From Rhodospira sp. (lineage in GTDB: Bacteria; Pseudomonadota; Alphaproteobacteria; Rhodospirillales; Rhodospirillaceae), in contig JANQGN010000621.1 of the NCBI GenBank assembly GCA_028277295.1, positions 1 to 9,702 of the forward strand: 9,702 nt of DNA, read 5' to 3'. The position numbers and the translations under genes were made by a program. Numbering within the stretch: position 1 is the first letter of the stretch; the number at the start of each line of letters is the position of its first letter. Shown here one piece after another: positions 1 through 5,980 of this stretch. The notes below the pieces were generated by a model. The model searched no databases. It saw nothing but the letters and a program-made list of their open reading frames with translations, and had not been told where the DNA came from.

Positions 1-178
1 TCGTCTGTCGACCATCGTCGCCGCCGATCAGGTCCTGGTGTTCGACGACGGACGGCTGGTGGAACAGGACGATCATGCCACGCTGCTGATGAAGGCGGAC
101 GGCCGCTACGCCGCCCTGTGGGCGGCGCAAGAGAGCGCCAAGAGCTGGCATGGTGCCCTGGCGCGGGCGAACGGTTAG
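1..178 (+). CDS. ABC exporter ATPase/permease, C-terminal end (5' truncated by window)
   Basis: The frame starting at base 2 gives 58 residues to a TAG at 176-178. It begins RLSTIVAADQVLVFDDGRLV, the H-loop and following strand of an exporter-type ABC ATPase; base 1 (t) fits the third base of a CAT histidine codon. The following GRYAALW segment is the usual end of fused membrane-ATPase exporters (MsbA/HlyB/ATM1-like). No TOBE-type extension follows, so this is not the ATPase of a binding-protein-dependent importer. Substrate cannot be judged from this fragment. The stop codon directly abuts a hairpin repeat starting around base 178. Confidence 0.9.
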   Translation, partial: RLSTIVAADQVLVFDDGRLVEQDDHATLLMKADGRYAALWAAQESAKSWHGALARANG

Positions 179-281
179 GGCAAATCCCGAGCGATCTGGC
201 ACAGATCGCGACGACGATTTGCTTGAAAAACAAATCATTAGGGCATGTTGGGCGATTCGGAAATCGCGCAACATGCTCTAG
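178..281. repeat. Dispersed two-hairpin repeat, copy 1
   Basis: Two hairpins joined by an A-rich linker. Hairpin 1 has outer arms 180-186/216-222 (GCAAATC/GATTTGC) and a perfect inner 8-bp stem, 191-198/202-209 (GCGATCTG/CAGATCGC), around a GCA loop. Hairpin 2 has arms 240-250/269-279 (AGGGCATGTTG/CAACATGCTCT, one mismatch) and an inner 6-bp stem, 252-257/262-267. A related copy lies in the opposite orientation at 3956-4078, and a truncated one at 5981-6012. It begins at the stop codon of the ABC exporter gene, so it probably also forms the end of that transcript. There is no T-tract, so it is not a standard terminator. Confidence 0.8.
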
Positions 282-332
282 TGCAGCGACGCATTCAAGG
301 GATTCACCCTATGAGTGCAAACGTCGCTGCAC
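281..332. repeat. Hairpin with perfect 11-bp outer arms
   Basis: Arms GTGCAGCGACG (281-291) and CGTCGCTGCAC (322-332) are perfect inverted repeats. The interior also pairs partly (GCATTCA with TGAGTGC, AGGG with CCCT), giving one long imperfect hairpin. It follows immediately on the first two-hairpin repeat, at a CTAG (278-281). Confidence 0.75.
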
Positions 333-345
333 AACATGTTGAATT

Positions 346-408
346 TAGTGCACTTTCGACACAGACAAAAGAATGCAGACTGCATCTTTTGCCTGTGTCA
401 GTGCACTA
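346..408. repeat. Long imperfect hairpin, about 63 bp
   Basis: The outer arms TAGTGCACT (346-354) and AGTGCACTA (400-408) are perfect. The inner arms 359-379 and 381-399 pair with few mismatches (GACACAGACAAAAG against CTTTTGCCTGTGTC), so nearly the whole segment folds back on itself. It ends in CTAG (406-409), matching the CTAG at 278-281 that precedes the neighbouring hairpin. No protein or RNA gene is recognised. Confidence 0.8.
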
Positions 409-512
409 GGATCGCCTCGGCGAGCGCCGTGTTCGCTCCGGAGGTGACCCCGCCCTATGCTTACGTCAGCAAGGCGTCGGCATAGCCCCGTTCGGCGACG
501 TGCGGCTCCCTC

Positions 513-792
513 GTATACCAGTCAGGGCAATCGGGTGAACAGGGGTCCTGGATCATGGCCGGACCAGAACACCGACCCCGGAACAGCCATAACGTGCTAT
601 TTGTGACGTGACCCGTCATTGCGAGCCCTCGTCGCCAGACGGGACACAATCCGGGGGGCGTGGCAATCCAGGGGCAGAGGGCACCCAGGGCTCCGACATT
701 CGCTCTGGATCGCCCCTTCTTGAGACCCTGGGTCGCTCGCTCCTCGCGACGACGGTGTGTGTCCAAGCGTTTACCCGATTACCCTGGTATAC
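513..792. repeat. Imperfect inverted repeat enclosing a palindromic 'GTCATTGCGAG' repeat
   Basis: The left arm 513-536 starts GTATACCAG and ends AATCGGGT. The right arm 773-792 is its reverse complement apart from one substitution and a 4-base deletion (ACCCGATT, CCCTG, GTATAC). Inside, 614-754 is a widespread type of bacterial intergenic palindrome: CGTCATTGCGAG (614-625) pairs with CTCGCGACGACG (743-754, 10 of 12), and GGCAATCCAGGGG (662-674) faces CCCTGGGTCGC (726-736). No plausible protein frame is present in 410-912. A smaller hairpin, CTATGC/GCATAG, sits just upstream at 455-485. Confidence 0.65.
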
Positions 793-808
793 CACTCTGC
801 TATGCGTT

Positions 809-826
809 TCACCCGTGGCGGGGTGA
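809..826. other. Small hairpin followed by AT-rich segment
   Basis: TCACCC (809-814) and GGGTGA (821-826) form a perfect 6-bp stem around GTGGCG. It is followed directly by TATAAG (827-832), the only -10-like hexamer seen between the repeats and the permease gene. No acceptable -35 hexamer lies 16-18 bp upstream, so this is not called as a promoter. Confidence 0.3.
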
Positions 827-912
827 TATAAGATGTGCCGTGTTCATTCTCCACCCGGATGCCTCGGGGCCCCCCCCACCCGCCGGATACTCCGGGGCGC
901 GTCGAACCCGGT

Positions 913-958
913 ATACTGGCCGACATCATACTGGCCAACATCATAACTGGCCAACATC
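913..958. repeat. Three tandem 15-16-bp repeats upstream of the permease gene
   Basis: Three head-to-tail copies: ATACTGGCCGACATC (913-927), ATACTGGCCAACATC (928-942) and ATAACTGGCCAACATC (943-958, one extra A). They end 82 bp before the start of the iron permease gene. Near-identity, constant phase (about 1.5 helical turns) and location suggest a regulator-binding array, but replication slippage could equally make such a run. No known operator is recognised. Confidence 0.75.
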
Positions 959-1040
959 GGCCCTGGCACGTCCGGTGCCTTGGTCGCGGGGCAGAAAGGG
1001 GTGAGCGTGACCGCCGCGCCGCCAAGGATAGGCCCGCACG

Positions 1041-2744
1041 ATGACCACCCGTCCCCTCTCCGCCCCCGATCCCATCATATCGCCCGACACCGCGCACCCT
1101 GCCCGCCCCCCGCGCCGGCGCGGCTCGCCCTGGTCCTGGGCGGCGGGAGCCGTGGCGCTGCTGGTGGCACTTCCGATTCTCGTCGTGGTGTCCCGCGTCT
1201 TCCTGCCCAGCGAGGGTGTGTGGAGTCATCTGGCGGCCACGGTGCTGGACGACTACGTCCGCAATTCGAGTCTGCTGACCATCGGCGTGGTGAGCTTGGC
1301 GACCATCCTCGGCGTGACGACGGCGTGGATCGTCACCATGACCCGGGTCCCCCTGCGCGGTGTGTTCGAATGGGCACTGTTGCTGCCCCTGGCCATGCCG
1401 GCCTATGTCATGGCCTATGTCTATTACGACCTGCTGGCCTACGCGGGACCGGTGCAGACGGCGTTGCGGGACCTGTTCGGCTGGGGCCGAACCGACTACG
1501 TCTTTCCCGACATCAGCTCGCTGTACGGAGCGGTCGTGCTGATGGGGTTTGTCCTCTATCCATACGTCTACCTGCTGTCTCGAGCCGCCTTCCTGCAGCA
1601 GTCAGTGGGTGTGCTCGAGGCTGGCCGCATCCTGGGCGCCAGTCCGACCGGCGTGTTCTTGCGCGTGGGGATCCCGCTGGCGCGCCCGGCCATCGCCGCC
1701 GGCGCCGCCCTGGTGGCGATGGAAACGCTGGCGGACTATGGCACCGTCAGTCATTTGGGCGTGCCCACCTTCACCACCGGCATCTACCGCACCTGGTTCG
1801 CGCGCGGCGCACCGGTGGCGGCCGGACAATTGGCCGCGCTGCTGCTGGCGGCGGTGGCGGCGGTGCTCCTGATCGAGCGGCTGGCGCGCGGCCGGGCGCG
1901 GTTCCACGAGTCCGCCGGACGCATGCGGCCGCCGACCCGCCTCGCGCTCCGGCCGATCGCCGCCACGCTGGCCGTCGCCACCTGCGCGGTCCCAATCCTG
2001 GTGGGGTTTGCCATTCCGGCGGCCATTCTGCTCGATCTGGCGATCCGGTTCGGCGATCCCATGGGACTGGCCGCGTTCTTCGATTTCGCCCGCAACAGCT
2101 TCTCGCTCGCGGCCTTGACCAGCGTCCTGGCGGTGGCGCTCGGTCTGCTCCTGGCCTATGCCCGTCGGATGGACCCGTCGCGCGCCACGGGCGCCGCCAT
2201 TCGGCTGGCCGGCCTCGGCTATGCCATCCCGGGCGCGGTGATCGCCGTCGGCATCCTGGTGCCGTTCGCCACAGTGGACAACGCCATCGATGCCCTGGCC
2301 CGAGAGACCCTTGGCGTCTCGACAGGGCTGCTGCTCACCGGAACCGTCGCGGCCCTGGTCTTCGCCTACCTGGTCCGGTTCCTGGCCGTGGCCCTGGGCG
2401 CGGCGGAGTCCAGCCTGAGCCGCATTTCACCAAGCCTGGACGAAGCCGCGCGCACCCTCGGCGCGGGGCCGCTGCGCACGTTGCGATCCGTCCACCTGCC
2501 GTTGCTGACGGGCGGCCTGTTGACGGCGGTCATTCTGGTGTTCGTGGACGTCATGAAGGAGTTGCCGGCGACCCTCATCGTGCGGCCGTTCAACTTCGAC
2601 ACGCTGGCGGTGCGGGCCCACCGGCTGGCCAGCGACGCCCGCCTGGAAGAGGCGTCCACGGCGTCGCTGACCATTGTCCTGGTGGGGATCGTCCCGGTTA
2701 TCCTTCTGAGCCGGGCCATGGCACGCAACCGCCCGGAACGATGA
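1041..2744 (+). CDS. fbpB: Ferric iron ABC transporter permease, FbpB/SfuB type
   Basis: A 567-residue inner-membrane permease in which two copies of the binding-protein-dependent permease domain are fused, the usual length and layout of FbpB/SfuB/HitB proteins. Many hydrophobic segments (about 12 predicted by eye) start with one at residues 34-54. Both cytoplasmic EAA loops, which dock on the ATPase, are visible: EAGRILGASPTGVF from residue 193 and EAARTLGAGPLRTL from residue 468. The N-terminal 30 residues are Pro/Arg-rich and cytoplasmic. AAGGA at 1024-1028 lies about 12 bases before the ATG, a weak, long-spaced RBS. Its probable periplasmic partner is encoded convergently 18 bp downstream. 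No ATPase gene is adjacent. Iron specificity is inferred from the partner; related permeases carry other ions. Confidence 0.9.
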   Translation: MTTRPLSAPDPIISPDTAHPARPPRRRGSPWSWAAGAVALLVALPILVVVSRVFLPSEGVWSHLAATVLDDYVRNSSLLTIGVVSLATILGVTTAWIVTMTRVPLRGVFEWALLLPLAMPAYVMAYVYYDLLAYAGPVQTALRDLFGWGRTDYVFPDISSLYGAVVLMGFVLYPYVYLLSRAAFLQQSVGVLEAGRILGASPTGVFLRVGIPLARPAIAAGAALVAMETLADYGTVSHLGVPTFTTGIYRTWFARGAPVAAGQLAALLLAAVAAVLLIERLARGRARFHESAGRMRPPTRLALRPIAATLAVATCAVPILVGFAIPAAILLDLAIRFGDPMGLAAFFDFARNSFSLAALTSVLAVALGLLLAYARRMDPSRATGAAIRLAGLGYAIPGAVIAVGILVPFATVDNAIDALARETLGVSTGLLLTGTVAALVFAYLVRFLAVALGAAESSLSRISPSLDEAARTLGAGPLRTLRSVHLPLLTGGLLTAVILVFVDVMKELPATLIVRPFNFDTLAVRAHRLASDARLEEASTASLTIVLVGIVPVILLSRAMARNRPER

Positions 2745-2762
2745 CGATCCCCCTTATCCCGC

Positions 2763-3785
2763 CTACATCCAGCCAGCGCGGTCGTAGGTCTCGGTCGCCT
2801 CTGTCGCGTTGGCACCATACACGTTGGCGTTCACCTCACTGGCCTTGAAGTCCATGAAGTCCTTGATCGGCCCGGCGGGCACCACGCCCGGAACCACGGG
2901 ATACTCATTGTTGCCGTCGGCGAACAAGCGCTGGGCCTCTTCGCTGACCAGGTACTCAAGGAACGCCACGGCGTTGTCGCGGTTGGGGGCATTGGCCAGC
3001 ACACCGGCCCCGGAAATATTGACGTGGGCGCCCCGGTCGTCCTGGTTGGGGAACAGCACGCCGACCGACTCGCCGACGGCGCGATCCTCCGGGTTCTCCG
3101 AGGCCAGCAGACGGCCAACGTAGTAGGTGTTCACCACGGCCAGACCGCATTCGCCAGCGGCCACCGCCTTGATCTGGGCGGTATCGTTGCCCTCCGGGTC
3201 ACGCGCGAAATTGGCGACCACGCCCTTCGCCCAACCCTCGGCTGTCTCCGCGCCGTGCACCTCGAGCAGTTCAGCCATCAGGGAGATCTGGTAGATGTTG
3301 CTGGACGAACGGATGCAGACCAGTCCCTTATAGGCGGGGTCAGCCAGATCCTCGTAGCTCCCAAGGCCCTCGGGCATGCCATTCTCGGCGTTGTAGATGA
3401 TGACGCGGGCACGCTTGGACAGGCCAAACCAGAGATTGTCCGGGTGCCTGTACTTCTCCGGCACGCTCTCGGCCAGGATATCGCTCTCGACCGGCGTCAG
3501 GACACCCGCCTCCGCGGCGCGCCAGAGCCGCCCGGCATCGACGGTGATCAGCAGATCCGCCGGGCTGTTGGCGCCCTCCGCCTCCAGACGGTTCAACAGC
3601 TCATCGGCCTTGGCCTCGATGAGATTCACCTTGATGCCGGTCTGTTCGGTGAAGGTGTCGTACAGAGCAAGATCCGTGTCATAGTGGCGCGAGGAGTAGA
3701 CGTTGACCTCCTCGGCCTGAGCGATGGAGACGGCCGGCACGAAAGCGAGCAGGCCGACGGCGAGCGAGAGACGGGTGATTGACAT
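2763..3785 (-). CDS. fbpA: Periplasmic ferric iron-binding protein, FbpA/FutA type
   Basis: A 340-residue solute-binding protein that captures Fe(III) in the periplasm for an FbpB-type permease. I place the start at 3785 rather than 3827: AAGAGGA (3792-3798, minus strand) ends 6 bases before this ATG, and it gives a clean signal peptide, MSITRLSLAVGLLAFVPAVS, with cleavage likely after AQA (residue 24). The mature protein begins EEVNVYSSRHYDTD, as in FutA/FbpA. Candidate iron ligands are His34, Tyr35, Tyr165 (in SSSNIYQ) and the pair Tyr221-Tyr222 (in NTYYVGRL). After removing 24 residues these fall close to the tyrosine positions known in FutA1 and FbpA. The binding residues appear intact. 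Transcription converges on the permease gene, so the two are not in one operon. Confidence 0.93.
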   Translation of the reverse strand: MSITRLSLAVGLLAFVPAVSIAQAEEVNVYSSRHYDTDLALYDTFTEQTGIKVNLIEAKADELLNRLEAEGANSPADLLITVDAGRLWRAAEAGVLTPVESDILAESVPEKYRHPDNLWFGLSKRARVIIYNAENGMPEGLGSYEDLADPAYKGLVCIRSSSNIYQISLMAELLEVHGAETAEGWAKGVVANFARDPEGNDTAQIKAVAAGECGLAVVNTYYVGRLLASENPEDRAVGESVGVLFPNQDDRGAHVNISGAGVLANAPNRDNAVAFLEYLVSEEAQRLFADGNNEYPVVPGVVPAGPIKDFMDFKASEVNANVYGANATEATETYDRAGWM

Positions 3786-3849
3786 CGACTGTCCTCTTGA
3801 ATGCGAGATGACACAGAGGGCGCCCATGGGGCGACGAACACACGCAAAA

Positions 3850-3898
3850 GCAATACTTATTGCGAATGCGAATATATCGCATGCCCCGGAATATTCAA
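3850..3898 (-). promoter_or_regulatory. Putative fbpA promoter with two palindromes (Fur-like)
   Basis: Reading the minus strand, TTGAAT (3893-3898) and TATATT (3871-3876) are separated by 16 bp and could be -35 and -10. The -10 lies inside a perfect interrupted palindrome, ATGCGA-ATATA-TCGCAT (3866-3882). The segment 3862-3880 has the 6-6-1-6 layout of a Fur box (GCGAAT GCGAAT A TATCGC), matching roughly 11 of 19 bases of the classical consensus. A second perfect palindrome, GCAATA-CT-TATTGC (3850-3863), lies between it and the gene. Iron repression by Fur is expected for this gene family; Irr or another regulator is possible. Confidence 0.45.
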
Positions 3899-3955
3899 CC
3901 CGGATCCGTCACGATACCTGCTTCGCTACCCAAAAAATATAATAGTAAGAAAAAG

Positions 3956-4078
3956 TTAGGGCGTTTTCGGCGGCAACTGACTCGTCGAAAACACCCTAAT
4001 ATATTGATATTGAAGCAAATCGTCCCCAGAAGGCCTTCCAGGGCGATCCGTGCCGGATCGCTCGGGATTTGCTCTAGA
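3956..4078. repeat. Dispersed two-hairpin repeat, copy 2 (opposite orientation)
   Basis: The first hairpin has arms TTAGGGCGTTTTC (3956-3968) and GAAAACACCCTAA (3987-3999), with one mismatch. An AT-rich linker follows, then the conserved hairpin with outer arms AGCAAATC (4014-4021) and GATTTGCT (4066-4073). The inner 8-bp stem is GCGATCCG/CGGATCGC (4043-4050/4054-4061) around TGC. Against copy 1 the inner stem has a T-A to C-G pair change that preserves pairing, and the other stem has a largely different sequence in the same place. Copy 2 also carries an extra palindromic insert around 4022-4042, centred on AAGGCCTT. Confidence 0.8.
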
Positions 4079-4172
4079 CCAGCGGACGCAGTGGGTGACT
4101 CGCGACCGGGCTTTCCCGATTGGCCCGCATGTGATTCTCTCAAGAGACTGATTCGTTTGGGAAAATCGAGAG

Positions 4173-4385
4173 ATGCCAGTCGCGGTTACGCGTGAGGACC
4201 TTTCCGCCGCTGAGCTGCGGGCTCAGGCGTGCCAGGTAAGTGACCCCAACGCGCTCGCCGCCCCGCGCGACACCGCCCTCGCCACGACATGGCGCCTCGG
4301 CCTCGGACCCGTTGAAGGCTTCGAGCCCTTCGCAAAGCACCGAAGCAACGCCATCTCTCTTGTCAACGCCCGGAGAACCAAATGA
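4173..4385 (+). pseudogene. Probable relic of an IS630-family transposase N-terminus
   Basis: A 70-residue frame starts MPVAVTREDLSAAELRAQA, which by recall closely resembles the first residues of IS630-type transposases common in alphaproteobacteria. After about 40 residues the resemblance stops where a helix-turn-helix should follow, and the frame ends at residue 70 with no DDE domain downstream. It therefore looks like a decayed or internally deleted fragment. There is no good ribosome-binding site at the ATG and no terminal inverted repeats were identified. It could instead be a chance frame; the call rests on the N-terminal pattern alone. Confidence 0.35.
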
Positions 4386-4628
4386 CCCTGAAAACTGGCG
4401 TGACCCAACGTCCTTCCTGTGAGACGGTACGGCGGTCGCAAGGCACGTCCCCGTGAATACCGTGCAGGCCGCCGAACGACCTCATCGCGGGCGAACGGGC
4501 CGAACATCTGAGCGAAAAACCAGACACCGTGCGACGCCCGAAGCGACCGCCGGAGCTTCGTGCTTCCGGACGCGACGGCGGACACGGGCACCGGAAGAAC
4601 AATGTCCCCGAAGGAGAGGACGGACGCA

Positions 4629-5195
4629 ATGGCGGAAGAGAAACTTGGCAACCCGGCGGTGGTTGGCCTGGGCGGTTTCGGGCTCACCACGCTGGTCTTG
4701 CAATTTCATAACGTGGGCTGGATGCCCAGCATTGGCCCGGTCGTGTGGCTGGGATTGATCTTTGGCGGGCTGGCCCAGATGATCGCCGGCCTTCAGGAGA
4801 TGAAGAGCGGCAACAACTTCGGGTATTGCGCCTTCACCGGCTATGGGACGTTCTGGATCGCCCTGGCCTTGCTTCTGCTGGGCAACCATTTCGAGGTGTT
4901 CCAGGCCAGCACGACCGATGTCGGCTGGTTCCTGATCGCCTGGACCTTGTTCACGGCCATCTTGTGGGTCGGTTCCCTGCGCATTCACGGCGCCATGGCC
5001 TTTACGTTCACCACGCTGCTGATCGGCTTCATCCTGCTTGACCTGGCGCACTTCGGCTTTCCAGAGCTGACGGTGGTCGCCGGCTACGAGCTGATGATCT
5101 GCGCCGCCGCGGCCTGGTACATGATGGCCCGAATCATCCTGAACGAGATCTACGGCCGCGAGCTGCTGCCCGCCGGGAAGCCGTGGATAAAATGA
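4629..5195 (+). CDS. satP: Acetate/succinate transporter, SatP (YaaH/GPR1/FUN34 family)
   Basis: A 188-residue inner-membrane protein for small carboxylates such as acetate and succinate. Upstream in-frame ATGs exist (4560, 4602), but AGGAGAGGA at 4612-4620 sits 8 bases before the ATG at 4629, and this start gives the usual family N-terminus. The family signature is at residues 8-18 (NPAVVGLGGFG), followed by a conserved LHNVG-like turn (QFHNVG, 25-30). Six hydrophobic segments are visible at roughly 10-30, 36-56, 66-86, 98-117, 121-141 and 147-171. The C-terminus NEIYGRELLPAG (172-183) matches the conserved end of E. coli SatP. Length is normal. It precedes a secreted Cache-domain gene in the same direction by 175 bp. 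Confidence 0.93.
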   Translation: MAEEKLGNPAVVGLGGFGLTTLVLQFHNVGWMPSIGPVVWLGLIFGGLAQMIAGLQEMKSGNNFGYCAFTGYGTFWIALALLLLGNHFEVFQASTTDVGWFLIAWTLFTAILWVGSLRIHGAMAFTFTTLLIGFILLDLAHFGFPELTVVAGYELMICAAAAWYMMARIILNEIYGRELLPAGKPWIK

Positions 5196-5254
5196 GGGTT
5201 GGCGCCCGAGGCACCGACGTGCCCCATCCCCGAAGAGCGAAACCCTGAGAGCCC

Positions 5255-5341
5255 GTCCGGAAAGTCTCGGGAACCGCAATATATTGTGCTGCTGCGCCCG
5301 AGTAGCATACCGTATACGGTGTTCCGCAAGGCTTTCCGGAC
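5255..5341. promoter_or_regulatory. Inverted repeat with central 12-bp palindrome between satP and the Cache gene
   Basis: GTCCGGAAAG (5255-5264) and CTTTCCGGAC (5332-5341) are perfect 10-bp inverted repeats. Near the right arm lies the perfect palindrome ACCGTATACGGT (5309-5320), a good shape for a dimeric regulator site. The right arm ends 29 bp before the ATG of the Cache-domain gene. It could be an operator, a leader structure in a satP-Cache transcript, or a short mobile palindrome. No strong sigma-70 promoter pair was found here. Confidence 0.45.
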
Positions 5342-5370
5342 AGACACTGAAAGACCGGGAGACGATCGAG

Positions 5371-5910
5371 ATGCGAAACGGACTGAGGGCGCTGGCCATG
5401 GCGGCCGCGCTCACGCTGACTGCCCCGGCGGCGGCCGAGGAACCCTCGGCCACCGTGGACGAGGTGATCGCCAAGGTCCTGGAAGCGGCCAAGTTCCTGC
5501 ACGACAAGGGACAGGCCGGGTTCTCCGACTTCAACAACAGCGCCCGGTGGGTGTGGAAGGACAGCTACGTCTTTGTGTTCAGCTGCCGCGACGACCGCAT
5601 GATTGCCCACCCGTTGCGCCCCGATCTTGTGGGCCGGCCGATCCTCCAGATGGAGGACGAGAAGGGCACCCTGTTGTTCCAGGATCTGTGCGCGGCGGGC
5701 GAGGACACCGACGGCGGCTGGGTCGAGTACTGGTGGCCTCGGCCCGGCGAGGCCAAGGCATCACGCAAGATTTCGTACACCAACAGAACGCAGGTGTCGT
5801 TTCAGCCCGATGTCCGGGTTGCCGCCGGCATCTATGACGAGTCGATGACCGTCGAACAGCTTGATGCGCTGGCCGAAAAGGCGGTCACGCCGATGAAGGA
5901 CTCGCCCTGA
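5371..5910 (+). CDS. Secreted single-Cache (sCache_2-like) domain protein
   Basis: A 179-residue probable periplasmic sensor or binding protein. The start at 5371 is preceded by GGGAG (5357-5361, 9-base gap) and gives a signal peptide, MRNGLRALAMAAALTLTAPA, with cleavage near residue 22 (AAA/EEP). The mature part has the order expected of a small Cache domain: an N-terminal helix, NNSARWVWKDSYVFVFSCRD (about residues 54-73), a DLVGRPILQMEDEKG strand-turn, GGWVEYWWPRPGE, a KISY strand and a final VAAGIYDE. No transmembrane helix or signalling output domain follows, so it acts alone or with a partner. Cache domains commonly bind small carboxylates; the adjacent carboxylate transporter supports, but does not prove, such a ligand. 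Confidence 0.82.
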   Translation: MRNGLRALAMAAALTLTAPAAAEEPSATVDEVIAKVLEAAKFLHDKGQAGFSDFNNSARWVWKDSYVFVFSCRDDRMIAHPLRPDLVGRPILQMEDEKGTLLFQDLCAAGEDTDGGWVEYWWPRPGEAKASRKISYTNRTQVSFQPDVRVAAGIYDESMTVEQLDALAEKAVTPMKDSP

Positions 5911-5939
5911 GCGCGTGCCGCCATCAGACTCCGCGATCG

Positions 5940-5968
5940 GACCGCCCCTGGAGGCGGGCGGTCTTTCG
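5940..5968 (+). terminator. Intrinsic-type terminator after the Cache gene
   Basis: GACCGCCC (5940-5947) and GGGCGGTC (5956-5963) form a perfect 8-bp GC-rich stem with an 8-base loop, followed by TTT (5964-5966). It begins 29 bp after the stop codon of the Cache-domain gene. The T-tract is short, so efficiency is uncertain, but position and stem are typical. Confidence 0.6.
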
Positions 5969-5980
5969 CGGGCAACAGGG

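Larger units (their letters stand above)
3786..4628. other. Intergenic region between fbpA and satP
   Basis: It contains the putative fbpA promoter (3850-3898), an unusually A-rich stretch (3931-3955), the second copy of the two-hairpin repeat (3956-4078) and a probable transposase relic (4173-4385). From 4386 to 4600 I see no convincing gene, terminator or promoter. The open frames there lack ribosome-binding sites and recognisable protein character. The RBS of satP lies at 4612-4620. Confidence 0.6.

Noticed and set aside
1..178. Exporter ATPase fragment as the missing FbpC ATPase
   Set aside because: The sequence ends shortly after the H-loop, as in fused exporters, with no TOBE-like regulatory domain; it is also separated from fbpB by over 850 bp of repeats.
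2745..2762. Bidirectional terminator between fbpB and fbpA
   Set aside because: The 18-bp gap contains no stem-loop or T-tract.
980..2848. 622-codon open frame overlapping the permease gene
   Set aside because: It is an off-frame shadow in GC-rich DNA. Its translation is rich in Arg, Gly and Pro with no membrane segments, while the frame at 1041-2744 gives a textbook permease.
3024..3782. 252-codon plus-strand frame opposite fbpA
   Set aside because: It is the antisense of a confidently identified binding protein, and its sequence has no recognisable domain.
3938..3943. Perfect TATAAT on the plus strand as a promoter
   Set aside because: No -35-like hexamer lies 16-18 bp upstream and no gene follows closely. 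It sits in a generally A-rich stretch next to a repeat.
513..5317. Recurrent GTATAC (513, 787, 911, 5312) as a shared regulatory site
   Set aside because: Four hexamer matches in 9.7 kb are close to chance expectation. Two of them belong to the arms of one inverted repeat.
4482..5537. 351-codon minus-strand frame across satP and the Cache gene
   Set aside because: It runs antisense to two well-supported genes. Its composition (Gln, Gly, His and Asp rich, no domain) is typical of antisense translation.
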